DNA from: Dyadobacter luteus
GTDB lineage: Bacteria > Bacteroidota > Bacteroidia > Cytophagales > Spirosomataceae
Reading direction: 5' to 3'
NCBI RefSeq assembly: GCF_003383615.1
Contig: NZ_QNUL01000006.1
Location: 62,001 to 126,000, forward strand
Length of the DNA stretch: 64,000 nucleotides
Made by a program: the position numbers and the translations under genes. The notes under the pieces are model-generated. The model made no database searches and was not told the DNA's origin. It worked only from the letters and a program-made list of their open reading frames with translations. Each line of letters begins with the position of its first letter. Position 1 is the stretch's first letter. Below, one piece after another: positions 48,491 through 58,181 of this stretch.

Positions 48491-51400
48491 ATGAAGAATC
48501 ATTTACCATCATCATCTAAAAAAAGGATGACCCGGTTGGCAGTGCAGCAAATGCTTGTCGCCCTTGCGTTGGCTACTCCGCTTACAGCGAGCGCCGACTC
48601 CTTTAAGATTTTAGAATCGACACGTACCCAATCGGCAGTCGATATCGCGATTTCCGGGAAAATTACAGACGGAGAAACAGGAGAGGGGCTTCCTGGTGTT
48701 AACATCGTAGTAAAAGGATCTACAACCGGTACCACAACCGATGCCAGCGGTAGATACAAAATCAATGTTCCTTCCAAATCATCTGTATTGATATTCAGCT
48801 TCGTAGGATATCTCCGCCAGGAAGTACCCGTTGCTGATTTACAGACTATTGACATAGCTTTGAAACCAGATAACAACGCACTGAATGAAGTAGTTGTAAC
48901 AGGTTTCGGAGATCGTAGCAAAAGGAGCTTGGGATATAGCACGACAACTGTAGAAGGAGACGAAATAAGACGTGCTTCTACAATCAACCCGGTTTCGGCT
49001 TTGCAGGGAATGGTTCCTGGTCTTCAAATCCAACCAGGTATTGGTGGACCACAGGCTACACCAAGATTCATGATTCGTGGTAGCGCATCTTTAAATCCTT
49101 ACCGTAATCAGCCACTTATTGTTGTGGATGATATTGTTATGGAGCAGGATGTTGTAGCTCATAATACAGGAGCAGAACAGGATTTTGGGAATATACTTAA
49201 AGATATAAGTCCTGATGAAATCGAATCTGTGAACGTACTTAAAGGTGGGGCTGTAACTGCATTGTACGGAAGCCGTGCCAATAATGGAGTAATTCTTATC
49301 AAGACAAAGAATGGGATTGTTAAGAAGGGGCTTGGAGTAAGTGTATCACATACCACGATTTGGGATAAAGCTTATCGTACCGCAGATTTTCAAAATCAGT
49401 TTGGAGCAGGAGATTATAGCGGGGATTTTATAACAAATGCAGCCGGAGAGCTGGCGATGAACCCCAACACTTATGGTTACAACTTCGGTCCGGAAATGAC
49501 GGGACAGACAGTTAGGGATATAACGGGGCAATTAATACAAAACAACCCACGTCCAAATAACATCCTGGATGTTTTTCGTGTAGGAGTTACGAATAACACC
49601 AACGTGAGTGTATCGGGTGGAACAGAAAATGGGACATTCCGTTTTTCTTACTCCCGTAACAATTCAACTGGTGTAACGCCGAACAACGAATTTGGGCGTC
49701 ATAGCTTAAACTTGCGTGCTACTCAGAAATTACTTGGGAAAGTCACTTTGGATGGAAATGTAACATACGTAAGGAGTAACTCTTATAATCCGTCGAATCA
49801 AGGTAGTGACGGTATCCTCCGGAATTTTGCTTACGGTGGTACGCGTAACTATGATACCAAATATTGGTTAAAAAATTATATCTCTGAAAAAGGTGGTTCT
49901 GAAAAGGAAAGAGATTTAAGTGGACTTTCTCAATCAGCATGGTATACCTTGTTTGAAGACAAAGCCCTTCAAACAGATGATAACCTCAGAGGTAGCATAG
50001 ACTTGAGAGTTCCTATTGTGAAGGGTCTGGATTTTCAGGGTATAGCGAGTATCAATTATCTAGGTACTAATTTTGAAAAGAAAAAGAGAGGTAGAGATGA
50101 TGGATTTGCAAATCCATACTATGAAACTTCGGTAGGAAATACCACCGTTGGCAGATACAGAGGTATTCTGAATTACAATATCGCTGTGAATAACTTCGAT
50201 TTTATGATACAGGGTGGAGGAGAATTGAATACATCTAAGTCAAAATCAGCAAGATTATGGACAGATGGTGGTATTCTTCCTGATGTTTACCGGATTAGCA
50301 ATACGAAAAACCCAGCAAAGGGTTCAGAAACAGGTCCAAGAGAAACGCAGAATGCATCTGCATTTTTTCAGGGCAGTGCAACCTATAAAAACTATCTAAC
50401 CTTAAATGTCTACGGACGGAACGATTGGAGTTCAACCCTGGTGTACAATGATGCACATGGAAATTACTCTTATTTCTACCCGGGAGCCGACATATCATGG
50501 ATATTTACGGATTCTTTTCAAAACAGGTTGCCGTCTATGTTTGACTATGGTAAGCTGAGAGTATCCTATGTTGCAGTTGGGAACGGTACAGATCCTTATA
50601 TGGCTAATACAGGTGCATATGGAGCTAACGGTCCTTACGTAGATAATGCAGGAAACTCAATTCCCAACTATCAATATCAATCGAATACCCTGCCTAATCA
50701 GGATCTGAAACCTGAACGTACCAATAAATTTGAGACTGGTGTAGAATTGAAAATGTTCCGTAATAAAATCGGAGTTGATTTTACTTATTACTCTCAGGAT
50801 ACCAAAGATCAGATTATCGAATTTGGAGTTCCTTCGTCATCCGGTGTAGATCGTGCTCTTATCAATGGTGGTGTTGTGCGTAACCGTGGAGTTGAGATTT
50901 TGCTATCAGCAACACCAGTACAAACTAAGAATTTTTCATGGAAAACGTATATTAATTATACACGGAACAGAAATACTGTACTAGAGCTTCCATTCGGTTT
51001 ACAATATACTAGCCTGGGCGGTGGAGATGGCTACGAAGCTGTAGCGAAAGTTGGAGGAGAGTATGGTACTATTATCGCTCCATACGCTTATGCTAAATAT
51101 CAGGCAACCGGAGCGGACGGTAGTCCGATAGATAGTCCTTTAAATGGGATGAAAGTATTGAGAGCGGCGAGTAACAGTTCTACATTGTATGTTCGTGCTG
51201 CTAACTACGTGCAGGGACAAGACAAGTCTCCGGCACTTGGTTCAATCGTTCCTAAATTTTTGGGAAGCTGGAGGAATACGTTCAGCTATAAAAACTTTCA
51301 GCTTAATGTGATGTTGGATTCTAAGTTTGGTGGTAAAATATTCTCTACGACAACAGATTTAGGTCAATGGCTAGGGAATACCAAAAGTACATTGCCTGGA

Positions 51401-51898
51401 AGAACTACAGAACTTGGGGGAATTAGTTATACTAATGCAGCGGGTCAGGAAAGAACTGACGGTATTATCTCAGATGGAGTTTATCAACAAGGAACAAGCG
51501 TTACAGGTCTTGATGGTAAAACCTATGACTTGTCTGGTATGACACATCAGGAAGCGTATGATAAGGGTATTGTTCGGCCGACACGCGCATTTGCTTATTA
51601 TGTGAATGGACACAGCTGGGGTAATGGTATTCGTGAGGATGCCATCTTTACATCATCATGGGTATCTCTGCAACAAGTTAGTATAGGGTATGATTTACCT
51701 CAGAACGTAGCTAAGAAATTCTATTTGGGAGCTTTACGTGCCTCGCTTGTAGGGAACAACCTATTGTATTTGTATAACAGTGCAAAGGATGGTGTAAACC
51801 CAATGAATTTAAATGGTACTGGTTCGGGAGCCATGACAGAAACATCGGGTATGCCATATATCCGCAGTATGGGCTTTACGATCAATGGTAGTTTCTAA
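48491..51898 (+). CDS. SusC/RagA-family TonB-dependent outer-membrane transporter
   Basis: 1135 residues. Long signal region (1 to about 36, ending ASADS), a short spacer, carboxypeptidase-regulatory-like domain (about 52-130, VNIVVKGSTTGTTTD), TonB-box region LNEVVVTGFGDRSKRS, plug with FMIRGSASL, PLIVVDDIV and GSRANNGVILIKTKNG, then a barrel ending in Phe (GFTINGSF). In the plug, DDI replaces the usual DGV/DGI. Related to but clearly different from the SusC at 43236. Its SusD partner follows by 36 bases, then a redoxin and copper-oxygenase pair after a terminator. Confidence 0.95.
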   Translation: MKNHLPSSSKKRMTRLAVQQMLVALALATPLTASADSFKILESTRTQSAVDIAISGKITDGETGEGLPGVNIVVKGSTTGTTTDASGRYKINVPSKSSVLIFSFVGYLRQEVPVADLQTIDIALKPDNNALNEVVVTGFGDRSKRSLGYSTTTVEGDEIRRASTINPVSALQGMVPGLQIQPGIGGPQATPRFMIRGSASLNPYRNQPLIVVDDIVMEQDVVAHNTGAEQDFGNILKDISPDEIESVNVLKGGAVTALYGSRANNGVILIKTKNGIVKKGLGVSVSHTTIWDKAYRTADFQNQFGAGDYSGDFITNAAGELAMNPNTYGYNFGPEMTGQTVRDITGQLIQNNPRPNNILDVFRVGVTNNTNVSVSGGTENGTFRFSYSRNNSTGVTPNNEFGRHSLNLRATQKLLGKVTLDGNVTYVRSNSYNPSNQGSDGILRNFAYGGTRNYDTKYWLKNYISEKGGSEKERDLSGLSQSAWYTLFEDKALQTDDNLRGSIDLRVPIVKGLDFQGIASINYLGTNFEKKKRGRDDGFANPYYETSVGNTTVGRYRGILNYNIAVNNFDFMIQGGGELNTSKSKSARLWTDGGILPDVYRISNTKNPAKGSETGPRETQNASAFFQGSATYKNYLTLNVYGRNDWSSTLVYNDAHGNYSYFYPGADISWIFTDSFQNRLPSMFDYGKLRVSYVAVGNGTDPYMANTGAYGANGPYVDNAGNSIPNYQYQSNTLPNQDLKPERTNKFETGVELKMFRNKIGVDFTYYSQDTKDQIIEFGVPSSSGVDRALINGGVVRNRGVEILLSATPVQTKNFSWKTYINYTRNRNTVLELPFGLQYTSLGGGDGYEAVAKVGGEYGTIIAPYAYAKYQATGADGSPIDSPLNGMKVLRAASNSSTLYVRAANYVQGQDKSPALGSIVPKFLGSWRNTFSYKNFQLNVMLDSKFGGKIFSTTTDLGQWLGNTKSTLPGRTTELGGISYTNAAGQERTDGIISDGVYQQGTSVTGLDGKTYDLSGMTHQEAYDKGIVRPTRAFAYYVNGHSWGNGIREDAIFTSSWVSLQQVSIGYDLPQNVAKKFYLGALRASLVGNNLLYLYNSAKDGVNPMNLNGTGSGAMTETSGMPYIRSMGFTINGSF

Positions 51899-51934
51899 AT
51901 ACTGCTGAGTACTTAAACTTTTAAATTGATTGAT

Positions 51935-53635
51935 ATGAAAACGAAATTTTCAATAAAATATATCGTAGCAATTTTTGCTACGATTCTGATAACTGGTTGC
52001 GATAGAGATGATTTTGCAGAAAAGAACACCAATCCTGATGCTCTGTTGAGTATTCCGCCAGAATATGAATTCACTGCAGCTGTACTTGGTATTCATAACA
52101 ATAGCTTTGAGTACTACTATGATTACAATCGCGCGATTTACTATTGGGCACAGACGTTTGTAACAGCAACAGGTAACTCATCTACTGTTTATGAAGGTTC
52201 AGGTAATTTAAATAATAGGAGAAGTAATTTCTACGCTTCGGTCGGGAATAAGCTTGTTGATGTACAACAACTGATAGATAAACTGCCGGAAGATAGAAAA
52301 GCAAGATATGTGCATTTGAAAGCAATTGCTGGTATACCGCTAGCCTACTATGCATGGCATACTTCTGATGTAAACGGTAGCATGCCTTATTCTGAAGCTT
52401 TCAAAGCACGTTATACCATTCCGGCGTTGCTTACGCCTAAGTATGACACCCAGGAAGCCTTATATGATATTCTGGATGCTGAGTTAAAAGCGATTGTAAG
52501 TGTTCTGAAAGCAGAGCAACCAGTAGGTCAAACTGTCATTGGTACAAATGATATTTACTATGGAGGTGATCCGACAAAATGGATTAAGGCTGCCAATAGT
52601 TTAAGACTCAAAATAGCATTCAGGTTAATGAAAAGAAAGCCTGAGAGACTAAAAGCTATTGCTACCGAGGTATTGGCAGATAACGTAGGATTGATCAGTT
52701 CTACAGACGAAGATTGGAAATTACTGGGAGGTCCTTCATTGGCAACCAGCGATGGTAATTATAACCCTTCAAGCAACAGTACAGTGAGTGGTTTAAAAAA
52801 TACTGTTGACTTTATGTGGACAACCAAAGATCCACGTATTCGTATTTTTTATCAACCTTCTTTTTTCAACAAAAGAAGATTTGATCTTGCACAAGCCCAG
52901 GGCAAAATTCCTGCAACAATGGTGTGGGACGGTCAGCTTTACAGAGGGCAATACGCAGACCCTGACGCCGTTCAGGATCAGACCAAGACTATTTTCTTTC
53001 AGAACATAACAATCAAAAGTGCTGGTGTAGATTCAAGTGGAAGATTGCCTTCAAATGTACAGAGCAGATTATTCCAGGGTAATTTCAATTCAGGAAGTGG
53101 TCGTACTACATTCCCAATTATCACCTATGCTGATGTGTGTTTCATGAGAGCAGAACTCGCAGCACGCGGAATTGCAGGAAGTGATGCTGAAGGATGGTAT
53201 TACAAAGGAATTGACGCATCTCTTGAAAATTATGATGAGATGGGTATGAATTCAAAATTGGATAATTACTCTGCACTCACTGCTGCTGAAGTTGCAACCT
53301 ATAAAGCCCAGCCAGGAGTAAAGTATGAAGCGGCGAATGCACTGGAGCAGATTATCGTACAGCAGTACCTCAATTTCTTCAAAAATCAGAATGAGGCGTG
53401 GGCAATTATCAAGAGAACAGGTTTCCCATCTGTGAACGGTAAAATTCTGAAACTTGAAAGAGTAAATCAGGGAGGAACTGAGCAGGTAATGCCAAGACGA
53501 TTCTCAATTTCATTTCCATCGTTGACCGACATCAACTACGAAAATGCAAAAGCGGCGATCGAAGAGCAACAAAAAAATCCAGATTTTAGTGTTCCTGGTG
53601 ATATTACAGGGCGTGTTTGGTGGGATGTGAAGTAG
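51935..53635 (+). CDS. SusD-like outer-membrane lipoprotein (SusD-like_2 type)
   Basis: 566 residues from ATG 51935; a TTG three codons upstream is less likely. Lipobox LITGC (about Cys22), then the family opening FAEKNTNPDALLSIPP. WIKAANSLRLKIAFRLMKR matches the SusD-like_2 signature, and NEAWAIIKRTGFPS is the C-terminal equivalent. It partners the SusC just upstream. Confidence 0.93.
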   Translation: MKTKFSIKYIVAIFATILITGCDRDDFAEKNTNPDALLSIPPEYEFTAAVLGIHNNSFEYYYDYNRAIYYWAQTFVTATGNSSTVYEGSGNLNNRRSNFYASVGNKLVDVQQLIDKLPEDRKARYVHLKAIAGIPLAYYAWHTSDVNGSMPYSEAFKARYTIPALLTPKYDTQEALYDILDAELKAIVSVLKAEQPVGQTVIGTNDIYYGGDPTKWIKAANSLRLKIAFRLMKRKPERLKAIATEVLADNVGLISSTDEDWKLLGGPSLATSDGNYNPSSNSTVSGLKNTVDFMWTTKDPRIRIFYQPSFFNKRRFDLAQAQGKIPATMVWDGQLYRGQYADPDAVQDQTKTIFFQNITIKSAGVDSSGRLPSNVQSRLFQGNFNSGSGRTTFPIITYADVCFMRAELAARGIAGSDAEGWYYKGIDASLENYDEMGMNSKLDNYSALTAAEVATYKAQPGVKYEAANALEQIIVQQYLNFFKNQNEAWAIIKRTGFPSVNGKILKLERVNQGGTEQVMPRRFSISFPSLTDINYENAKAAIEEQQKNPDFSVPGDITGRVWWDVK

Positions 53636-53661
53636 ATTTTAAATAGTAATTTTATAGCATG

Positions 53662-53693
53662 AATAACTCCGGTGTAACGCCGGAGTTATTGTT
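53662..53693 (+). terminator. terminator of the third SusC/SusD pair
   Basis: AATAACTCCGG (53662-53672) pairs perfectly with CCGGAGTTATT (53680-53690), loop of seven, then GTTT. It lies 22 bases before the redoxin gene, so that gene may depend on read-through or on its own promoter. Confidence 0.7.
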
Positions 53694-53714
53694 TACGGAC
53701 TATAGTAGTTTTTG

Positions 53715-54281
53715 ATGATGCGAAGGATTATCATTTTTCTGGCAGCTTTTCTTTTTACGTTTCTGACGGTCAGAGCTCAGCAATTGACTGATATTCCCTT
53801 GCGCACGCTTGACGGGAAACTGGTCAGTCTTTCATCATCAAATAAAAAATTAACTGTTGTTGTTTTTCTGTCTCCGGAATGTCCATTGAGCCAGAGTTAT
53901 ATATTGAACCTCAATCGTATTCAACAACAGAATGCCAGCTTACTACAGGTTGTGGGTATCTTTCCGGGAACGTCCTATTCTTATTCCGATTACATCACAT
54001 TCAGGGACAAATACAAAGTGAACTTTGATTTATTTGTAGATAGCTCCAAAAGTCTGGTCAAAGCACTGGCTGCTTTGGTAACGCCTGAAGTATTTTTATT
54101 GGATACTAATTTTAAGGTGTTGTATGCCGGTGCTATTGATAACTGGGCGATAGATTTGGGGACAAAGCGATACGCAGCCAGCGAACACTACTTGCCTGAT
54201 GCAATAGCTGCCTATGTAGCAGGAGAACCTATTATATTAACCAGAAAGAAGGCAATAGGTTGCTTTATTTCTGACCTTTGA
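53715..54281 (+). CDS. exported redoxin/AhpC-TSA-like protein
   Basis: 188 residues from ATG 53715 (53718 is also an ATG). Signal peptide to about 21 (VRAQ). Thioredoxin-like fold with FLSPECPLSQSY, where Cys56 is a single redox Cys (CPLS, not CxxC), and the cis-Pro region VTPEVFLLDTN. A second Cys, Cys183 in AIGCFISDL, is near the end. The next gene begins five bases after the stop. In other phyla, from memory, a redoxin domain of this type ending in a Gly-Cys segment is fused ahead of a c-type haem and copper-monooxygenase module, so the two genes may be a split form of one protein. Confidence 0.85.
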   Translation: MMRRIIIFLAAFLFTFLTVRAQQLTDIPLRTLDGKLVSLSSSNKKLTVVVFLSPECPLSQSYILNLNRIQQQNASLLQVVGIFPGTSYSYSDYITFRDKYKVNFDLFVDSSKSLVKALAALVTPEVFLLDTNFKVLYAGAIDNWAIDLGTKRYAASEHYLPDAIAAYVAGEPIILTRKKAIGCFISDL

Positions 54282-54286
54282 ACACC

Positions 54287-55600
54287 ATGAAAAAAACATT
54301 ACTTATTCTGATCATCAGTCTTCTTAGTCTGGATGCATCTGCACAGAAAATTACCTTCAAGGAAGTTGAGCCCATTTTTACTGCTAAATGTGTTGCCTGT
54401 CACAGACCGGGAGATGCGGCACCATTTTCCCTGATCACCTACGAAGATATTTTTAAGAAAAAAACAACGATCAGAAAGGTGATTGATAATGGATATATGC
54501 CCCCCTGGCGTGCCGATAATCATTACCGGCAGTTTGCCAATGATCGCTCTCTGTCCGAAGCGGAGAAAAATAAAATTTTAGCCTGGATAGATGGTGGCGC
54601 GGCGAAAGGAAATTATACTGCAAAGCCTGGACAACAGTCACTGCTTTCGATTACTTCCTATAACAGAAAGCCCGATCTGACATTAAAAATTGCTTCTGCT
54701 TTTCAATTGAAAGGTGATAACAAGGAGCGGTTTGTGGTTTTTAAAGTACCGTTTGAACTGGACGGTTCTCATGATATAGAAGCGGTAGAACTATATTCAA
54801 ACAATAAAAAATTAATACATCATATCAATTATGGTTTTTACGATGTAGCTGATTCTTCTATTGATATTACGGGAGGTGATGAAACTATCAATTCCACAGA
54901 CGATAACGAGAGTTCTACCAAACTGAGACAACATATTCCTTACAAAAAAAAGATGGTATACTATACCGGATGGATTCCCGGTACATCGGTGGAAAATTAT
55001 CCGAAGGGATTTGGGTGGACATTACCTAAACGTGGTGTAATGCTCATTACGGCACATTATTCGCCATTGGCAGCCGAGGAAATTTCAACTGTGGGAGTGA
55101 ATTTGTTTTATCGGAAAGATCCTGTTAAAAGAGATGTAAAAGTGATTAGTCTGGGTTCAGGTGGAGTTGGAGAGCGGGATATTAATCCACCTTTGCTGTT
55201 ACTGCCTAACGATATAAGTAAGCATTCATTACAAGTGCGCACACAGGAAGATCAGTCGGTGATGTATGTTTGGCCTCATATGCATTTTTGGGGAAAGGAA
55301 TTTTTGGCTTACGCGGTTACGCCACAAAAAGATACAGTTAAACTGGTGCATATTCCTAAATGGGATTTCAGATGGCAGGAATTGTATAAGATGAAAAATC
55401 TTGTCAAAATTCCGAAAGGCTCTGTGATTCATGTGGATTGCACGTATGATAATACTGCAGATAATCCATTTAATCCGAATAATCCGCCACAACCTGTTGT
55501 TTCATTTGGTGATATGAATTCAAAAAATGAAATGATGACGTTGCTGATGATCTATTCAGCTTATAAAGAAGGTGATGAAAATGTTGTTTTAAATGAGTAA
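54287..55600 (+). CDS. c-type haem protein with type II copper monooxygenase-like domain
   Basis: 437 residues from ATG 54287 (TTG 54278 would overlap the previous stop). Signal peptide to about 20 (SAQ). Haem-c site Cys35-x2-Cys38-His39 (CVACHRPGDAAPF), followed by NGYMPPWRAD. The rest matches the PHM/DBM fold by its metal ligands: His178-His179 (LIHHINYGF) and His257 (LITAHYSP) for the first copper; His331-x-His333 (VWPHMHFWGKEF) and Met416 (NSKNEMMTLL) for the second. So an exported haem/copper oxygenase or reductase is inferred. Substrate unknown. It forms a two-gene unit with the redoxin and lies behind a SusC/SusD pair. Confidence 0.82.
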   Translation: MKKTLLILIISLLSLDASAQKITFKEVEPIFTAKCVACHRPGDAAPFSLITYEDIFKKKTTIRKVIDNGYMPPWRADNHYRQFANDRSLSEAEKNKILAWIDGGAAKGNYTAKPGQQSLLSITSYNRKPDLTLKIASAFQLKGDNKERFVVFKVPFELDGSHDIEAVELYSNNKKLIHHINYGFYDVADSSIDITGGDETINSTDDNESSTKLRQHIPYKKKMVYYTGWIPGTSVENYPKGFGWTLPKRGVMLITAHYSPLAAEEISTVGVNLFYRKDPVKRDVKVISLGSGGVGERDINPPLLLLPNDISKHSLQVRTQEDQSVMYVWPHMHFWGKEFLAYAVTPQKDTVKLVHIPKWDFRWQELYKMKNLVKIPKGSVIHVDCTYDNTADNPFNPNNPPQPVVSFGDMNSKNEMMTLLMIYSAYKEGDENVVLNE

Positions 55601-55638
55601 ATTGAAATTTAGTTTTTTGATCGAGATCAGCTAATCGT

Positions 55639-55857
55639 ATGAATAAAAAATACCTTTTGATTTTTTCCAGAAAGACGCGAAATATGACCCATTGGCTGAT
55701 TATCATTATTTATGCTGTTCTCTTTTCTCTGGCAGATAACTATTGGCTGAACATGGAACGTGAGAAAAGCTTATTTTTAATGCTTTCCGGTGTTTTTGTA
55801 ATCCACTTGTGTCTGAATTATTACTTTTTAATTTATCTTCCGGAAAAGAAGAAATAA
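55639..55857 (+). CDS. small two-span membrane protein
   Basis: 72 residues. A basic N-terminus (KKYLLIFSRKTR) is followed by hydrophobic spans at about 18-32 and 45-66 and a Lys-rich end (LPEKKK). No recognised family. It follows the haem/copper gene by 38 bases on the same strand with no terminator between, so cotranscription is likely. Confidence 0.6.
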   Translation: MNKKYLLIFSRKTRNMTHWLIIIIYAVLFSLADNYWLNMEREKSLFLMLSGVFVIHLCLNYYFLIYLPEKKK

Positions 55858-55904
55858 CCAGGATTAATTACTGTCCACACCTATTAATTAAAATTTACTG
55901 ACTG

Positions 55905-56081
55905 ATGAATATCTATTCCAATTTAATAAGAATTGCGCTGTTCTTTGCAGCAATGTCGTTGGTTGTTATCGGATGTTTTTTCTTTATTCAGCACTGGTCT
56001 GGCGGGAGGATCATGATGGGTGTCGGTGTGTTATTGCAGATCGGTATGCTCGTCGATTTTTTCAGACGGCGTAAAAGATAG
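55905..56081 (+). CDS. 58-residue membrane protein resembling the GldL N-terminal hairpin
   Basis: ATG 55905 to TAG 56079-56081. Two hydrophobic spans (about 8-27 and 34-52) flank FFIQHWSGGRIMMGVG. This resembles the FKIQHWPGA motif between the two spans of GldL, the motor protein of gliding and type IX secretion, and of short relatives of it. A cytoplasmic Arg/Lys end (RRRKR) follows. Too short for routine gene finding but coherent in hydrophobicity, start and a terminator after it. It may be cotranscribed with the 72-residue protein before it. Confidence 0.65.
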   Translation: MNIYSNLIRIALFFAAMSLVVIGCFFFIQHWSGGRIMMGVGVLLQIGMLVDFFRRRKR

Positions 56082-56175
56082 GGCAGTTTGGTGTTTACCG
56101 AATTGGTATGTGCCTGCTCAGGTTCTCGTAAGCCATACACTGTAGAATCAGCAGAGAAAAACAGGCTATATCATA

Positions 56176-56234
56176 GCCGCAGATAAATGATGTTTAATAA
56201 AGGTATCAACAATTTATCTGCGGCAATTAATTTT
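56176..56234 (+). terminator. terminator after the small membrane protein genes
   Basis: GCCGCAGATAAA (56176-56187) pairs perfectly with TTTATCTGCGGC (56213-56224) over a 25-base loop, then AATTAATTTTT. It abuts the end of convergent argH. Confidence 0.7.
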
Positions 56235-57571
56235 TACATTTTCAATAATCTTTCCAGCGTAGCGGAGATTTTATCAAACCCAAACGCCTCTATCTCCCTC
56301 TCCATTCTAGCTTCAATTTCCTGCGTTTGCAAATTTCCGATACTGCCTTCGTGCGTATGCTTCAGTTCGCGGGGAGCTGTATAGCTTCCGTCGCCGATTT
56401 CTGCACCCACCTGCTTATAAGCATCTCTGAATGGTACGCCGTTAATCACAAGCTCGTTCACGCGCTCCACACTAAACAGTAAATCATATTTGGCATCATC
56501 CAGCAGATTCTGCTTCACCTTCATGTGTTCAAGCATAAAAGTGGCAATGTCAAGGCAATCCAGTATTTCGTCAAATGCAGGCATCAATATTTCCTTCAGT
56601 AGCTGCATGTCGCGGTGGTAGCCTGATGGCAGGTTGCTCAGCACCATCGTTACTTCCATGGGTAGCGCTTTCATGCGGTTTGTTTTGGCACGAAGCAATT
56701 CGGCTACATCCGGATTCTTTTTATGTGGCATAATGCTGCTTCCCGTTGTGAGGTCGTCCGGCAATACTACAAATCCGAAGTTCTGGCTGTTGTACAAGCA
56801 CACATCCATGGCCAGACGTGATACTGTTGCCGCAAGAGAGGATATAGCTGTAAGGGCTGCCTGCTCTGTACGTCCGCGGCTCATTTGTGCATATACCACA
56901 TTGCGGTGCATGCCCTCAAATCCAAGCAATTCGGTAGTCATCTGGCGGTTCAATGGGAAAGATGAGCCATAACCCGCACCGGAACCCAGAGGATTGCGGT
57001 TGGCCAGCCTGAAAGCTGCGTTAAGTTGAATCACATCGTCGATCAATCCTTCGGCATAAGCTCCGAACCATAACCCAAAAGAAGAGGGCATGGCGATTTG
57101 CAGGTGCGTATAGCCCGGGAGAAGATCATTTTTATGTTCTTCTGATTTTTTGGAAAGTATAGCGAATAATTTTTCGGTAGCTTTTACGACTTCAAAAAGA
57201 CGATGACGGGTATAAAGCTTCATATCCACAAGAACCTGGTCGTTACGGGAGCGTCCGCTATGGATTTTCTTGCCGGTATCACCCAGTTTGCGCGTAAGCA
57301 TCAGTTCCACTTGCGAATGAACGTCTTCTACACCGTCTTCAATGGTAAATTCACCTTTTTCAACCTGACCGTAAATTTCTTTTAGTACCTCCCTGAGTGA
57401 AGTAAGTTCGTCAGCAGTAAGGAGCCCGATTGATTCCAGCATCGTCGCATGAGCAAGGTTGCCCAATACATCAAATTCAGCCAGATTGAGATCCATTTCA
57501 CGGTCTTTTCCAACAGTGAAACGTTCAATTTTTTCAGACGTTACGGTATTTTCTTTTTGCCAGAGTTTCAA
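56234..57571 (-). CDS. argH: argininosuccinate lyase
   Basis: 445 residues. Last step of arginine synthesis: cleaves argininosuccinate to arginine and fumarate. Fumarase/aspartase superfamily signature GSSIMPHKKNPDVAELLRAK with the catalytic Ser (ends GSSIMPHK and LRAK), plus HSGRSRNDQVLVD and LPGYTHLQIAMP, which carries the catalytic His. The start MKLWQKENTV is close to the family's usual opening. It stands alone here. Confidence 0.96.
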   Translation of the reverse strand: MKLWQKENTVTSEKIERFTVGKDREMDLNLAEFDVLGNLAHATMLESIGLLTADELTSLREVLKEIYGQVEKGEFTIEDGVEDVHSQVELMLTRKLGDTGKKIHSGRSRNDQVLVDMKLYTRHRLFEVVKATEKLFAILSKKSEEHKNDLLPGYTHLQIAMPSSFGLWFGAYAEGLIDDVIQLNAAFRLANRNPLGSGAGYGSSFPLNRQMTTELLGFEGMHRNVVYAQMSRGRTEQAALTAISSLAATVSRLAMDVCLYNSQNFGFVVLPDDLTTGSSIMPHKKNPDVAELLRAKTNRMKALPMEVTMVLSNLPSGYHRDMQLLKEILMPAFDEILDCLDIATFMLEHMKVKQNLLDDAKYDLLFSVERVNELVINGVPFRDAYKQVGAEIGDGSYTAPRELKHTHEGSIGNLQTQEIEARMEREIEAFGFDKISATLERLLKM

Positions 57572-57677
57572 AATGCAGCAGTTGAATAGGTGATGCCGGG
57601 AACACTCCCGACTTGACTACTGCAAATTTACACGCTCGTATGGAATTTGTGAGGAAAGGAAGAAGAACTTATCAGAA

Positions 57678-58181
57678 TTAGTCGATCATACGCCGAATTG
57701 CCACGAAGCGTTTTTGATAATAAGCGGCATCAAGCAGGTCATAACGTATTCCACCCTTGAATGCGGAATGGATGAACTTCACGTAATTGGGCGTAACCTC
57801 GGTAATAATGCCTACGTGGCCTACTCTTGAACTTTTGGTACTTTGTCCTTTGAAGAAAATAAGATCGCCTGGTTTGGCTTCAGGTAGTTCTATAAGTGTC
57901 CCTTTTTGAGCCTGGGCAGCACTGGAATGCGGGAGCGAAATGTCCCATTTATCAAAGCAATATCTTACAAAACCAGAGCAGTCAAAGCCTCTTTTGGAGG
58001 ATCCTCCCGAACGGTAAGGAATGTGTAAATGCTTGGTAGCGAAGGAAACCAGAGATTCGATGGGATTGAGCGTATCGGCTGAAACGGCGGGTTGTTTTTT
58101 ACTTTGGGCGACCGAAGGGGTAGAAGCAACGGCGAATAACAGGGTAACAAACAAAATAATACGTCCAATCGATAATTGCAT
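57678..58181 (-). CDS. exported NlpC/P60 cell-wall hydrolase
   Basis: 167 residues. Signal peptide to about 25 (SVAQ). C40 peptidase domain with catalytic Cys in RGFDCSGFVRYCF, His in SRVGHVGIITEV and third-position His in KFIHSAFKGG. No SH3 or LysM domain. This family cuts gamma-D-Glu-diaminopimelate bonds in peptidoglycan stems. Divergent from purM. Confidence 0.92.
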   Translation of the reverse strand: MQLSIGRIILFVTLLFAVASTPSVAQSKKQPAVSADTLNPIESLVSFATKHLHIPYRSGGSSKRGFDCSGFVRYCFDKWDISLPHSSAAQAQKGTLIELPEAKPGDLIFFKGQSTKSSRVGHVGIITEVTPNYVKFIHSAFKGGIRYDLLDAAYYQKRFVAIRRMID

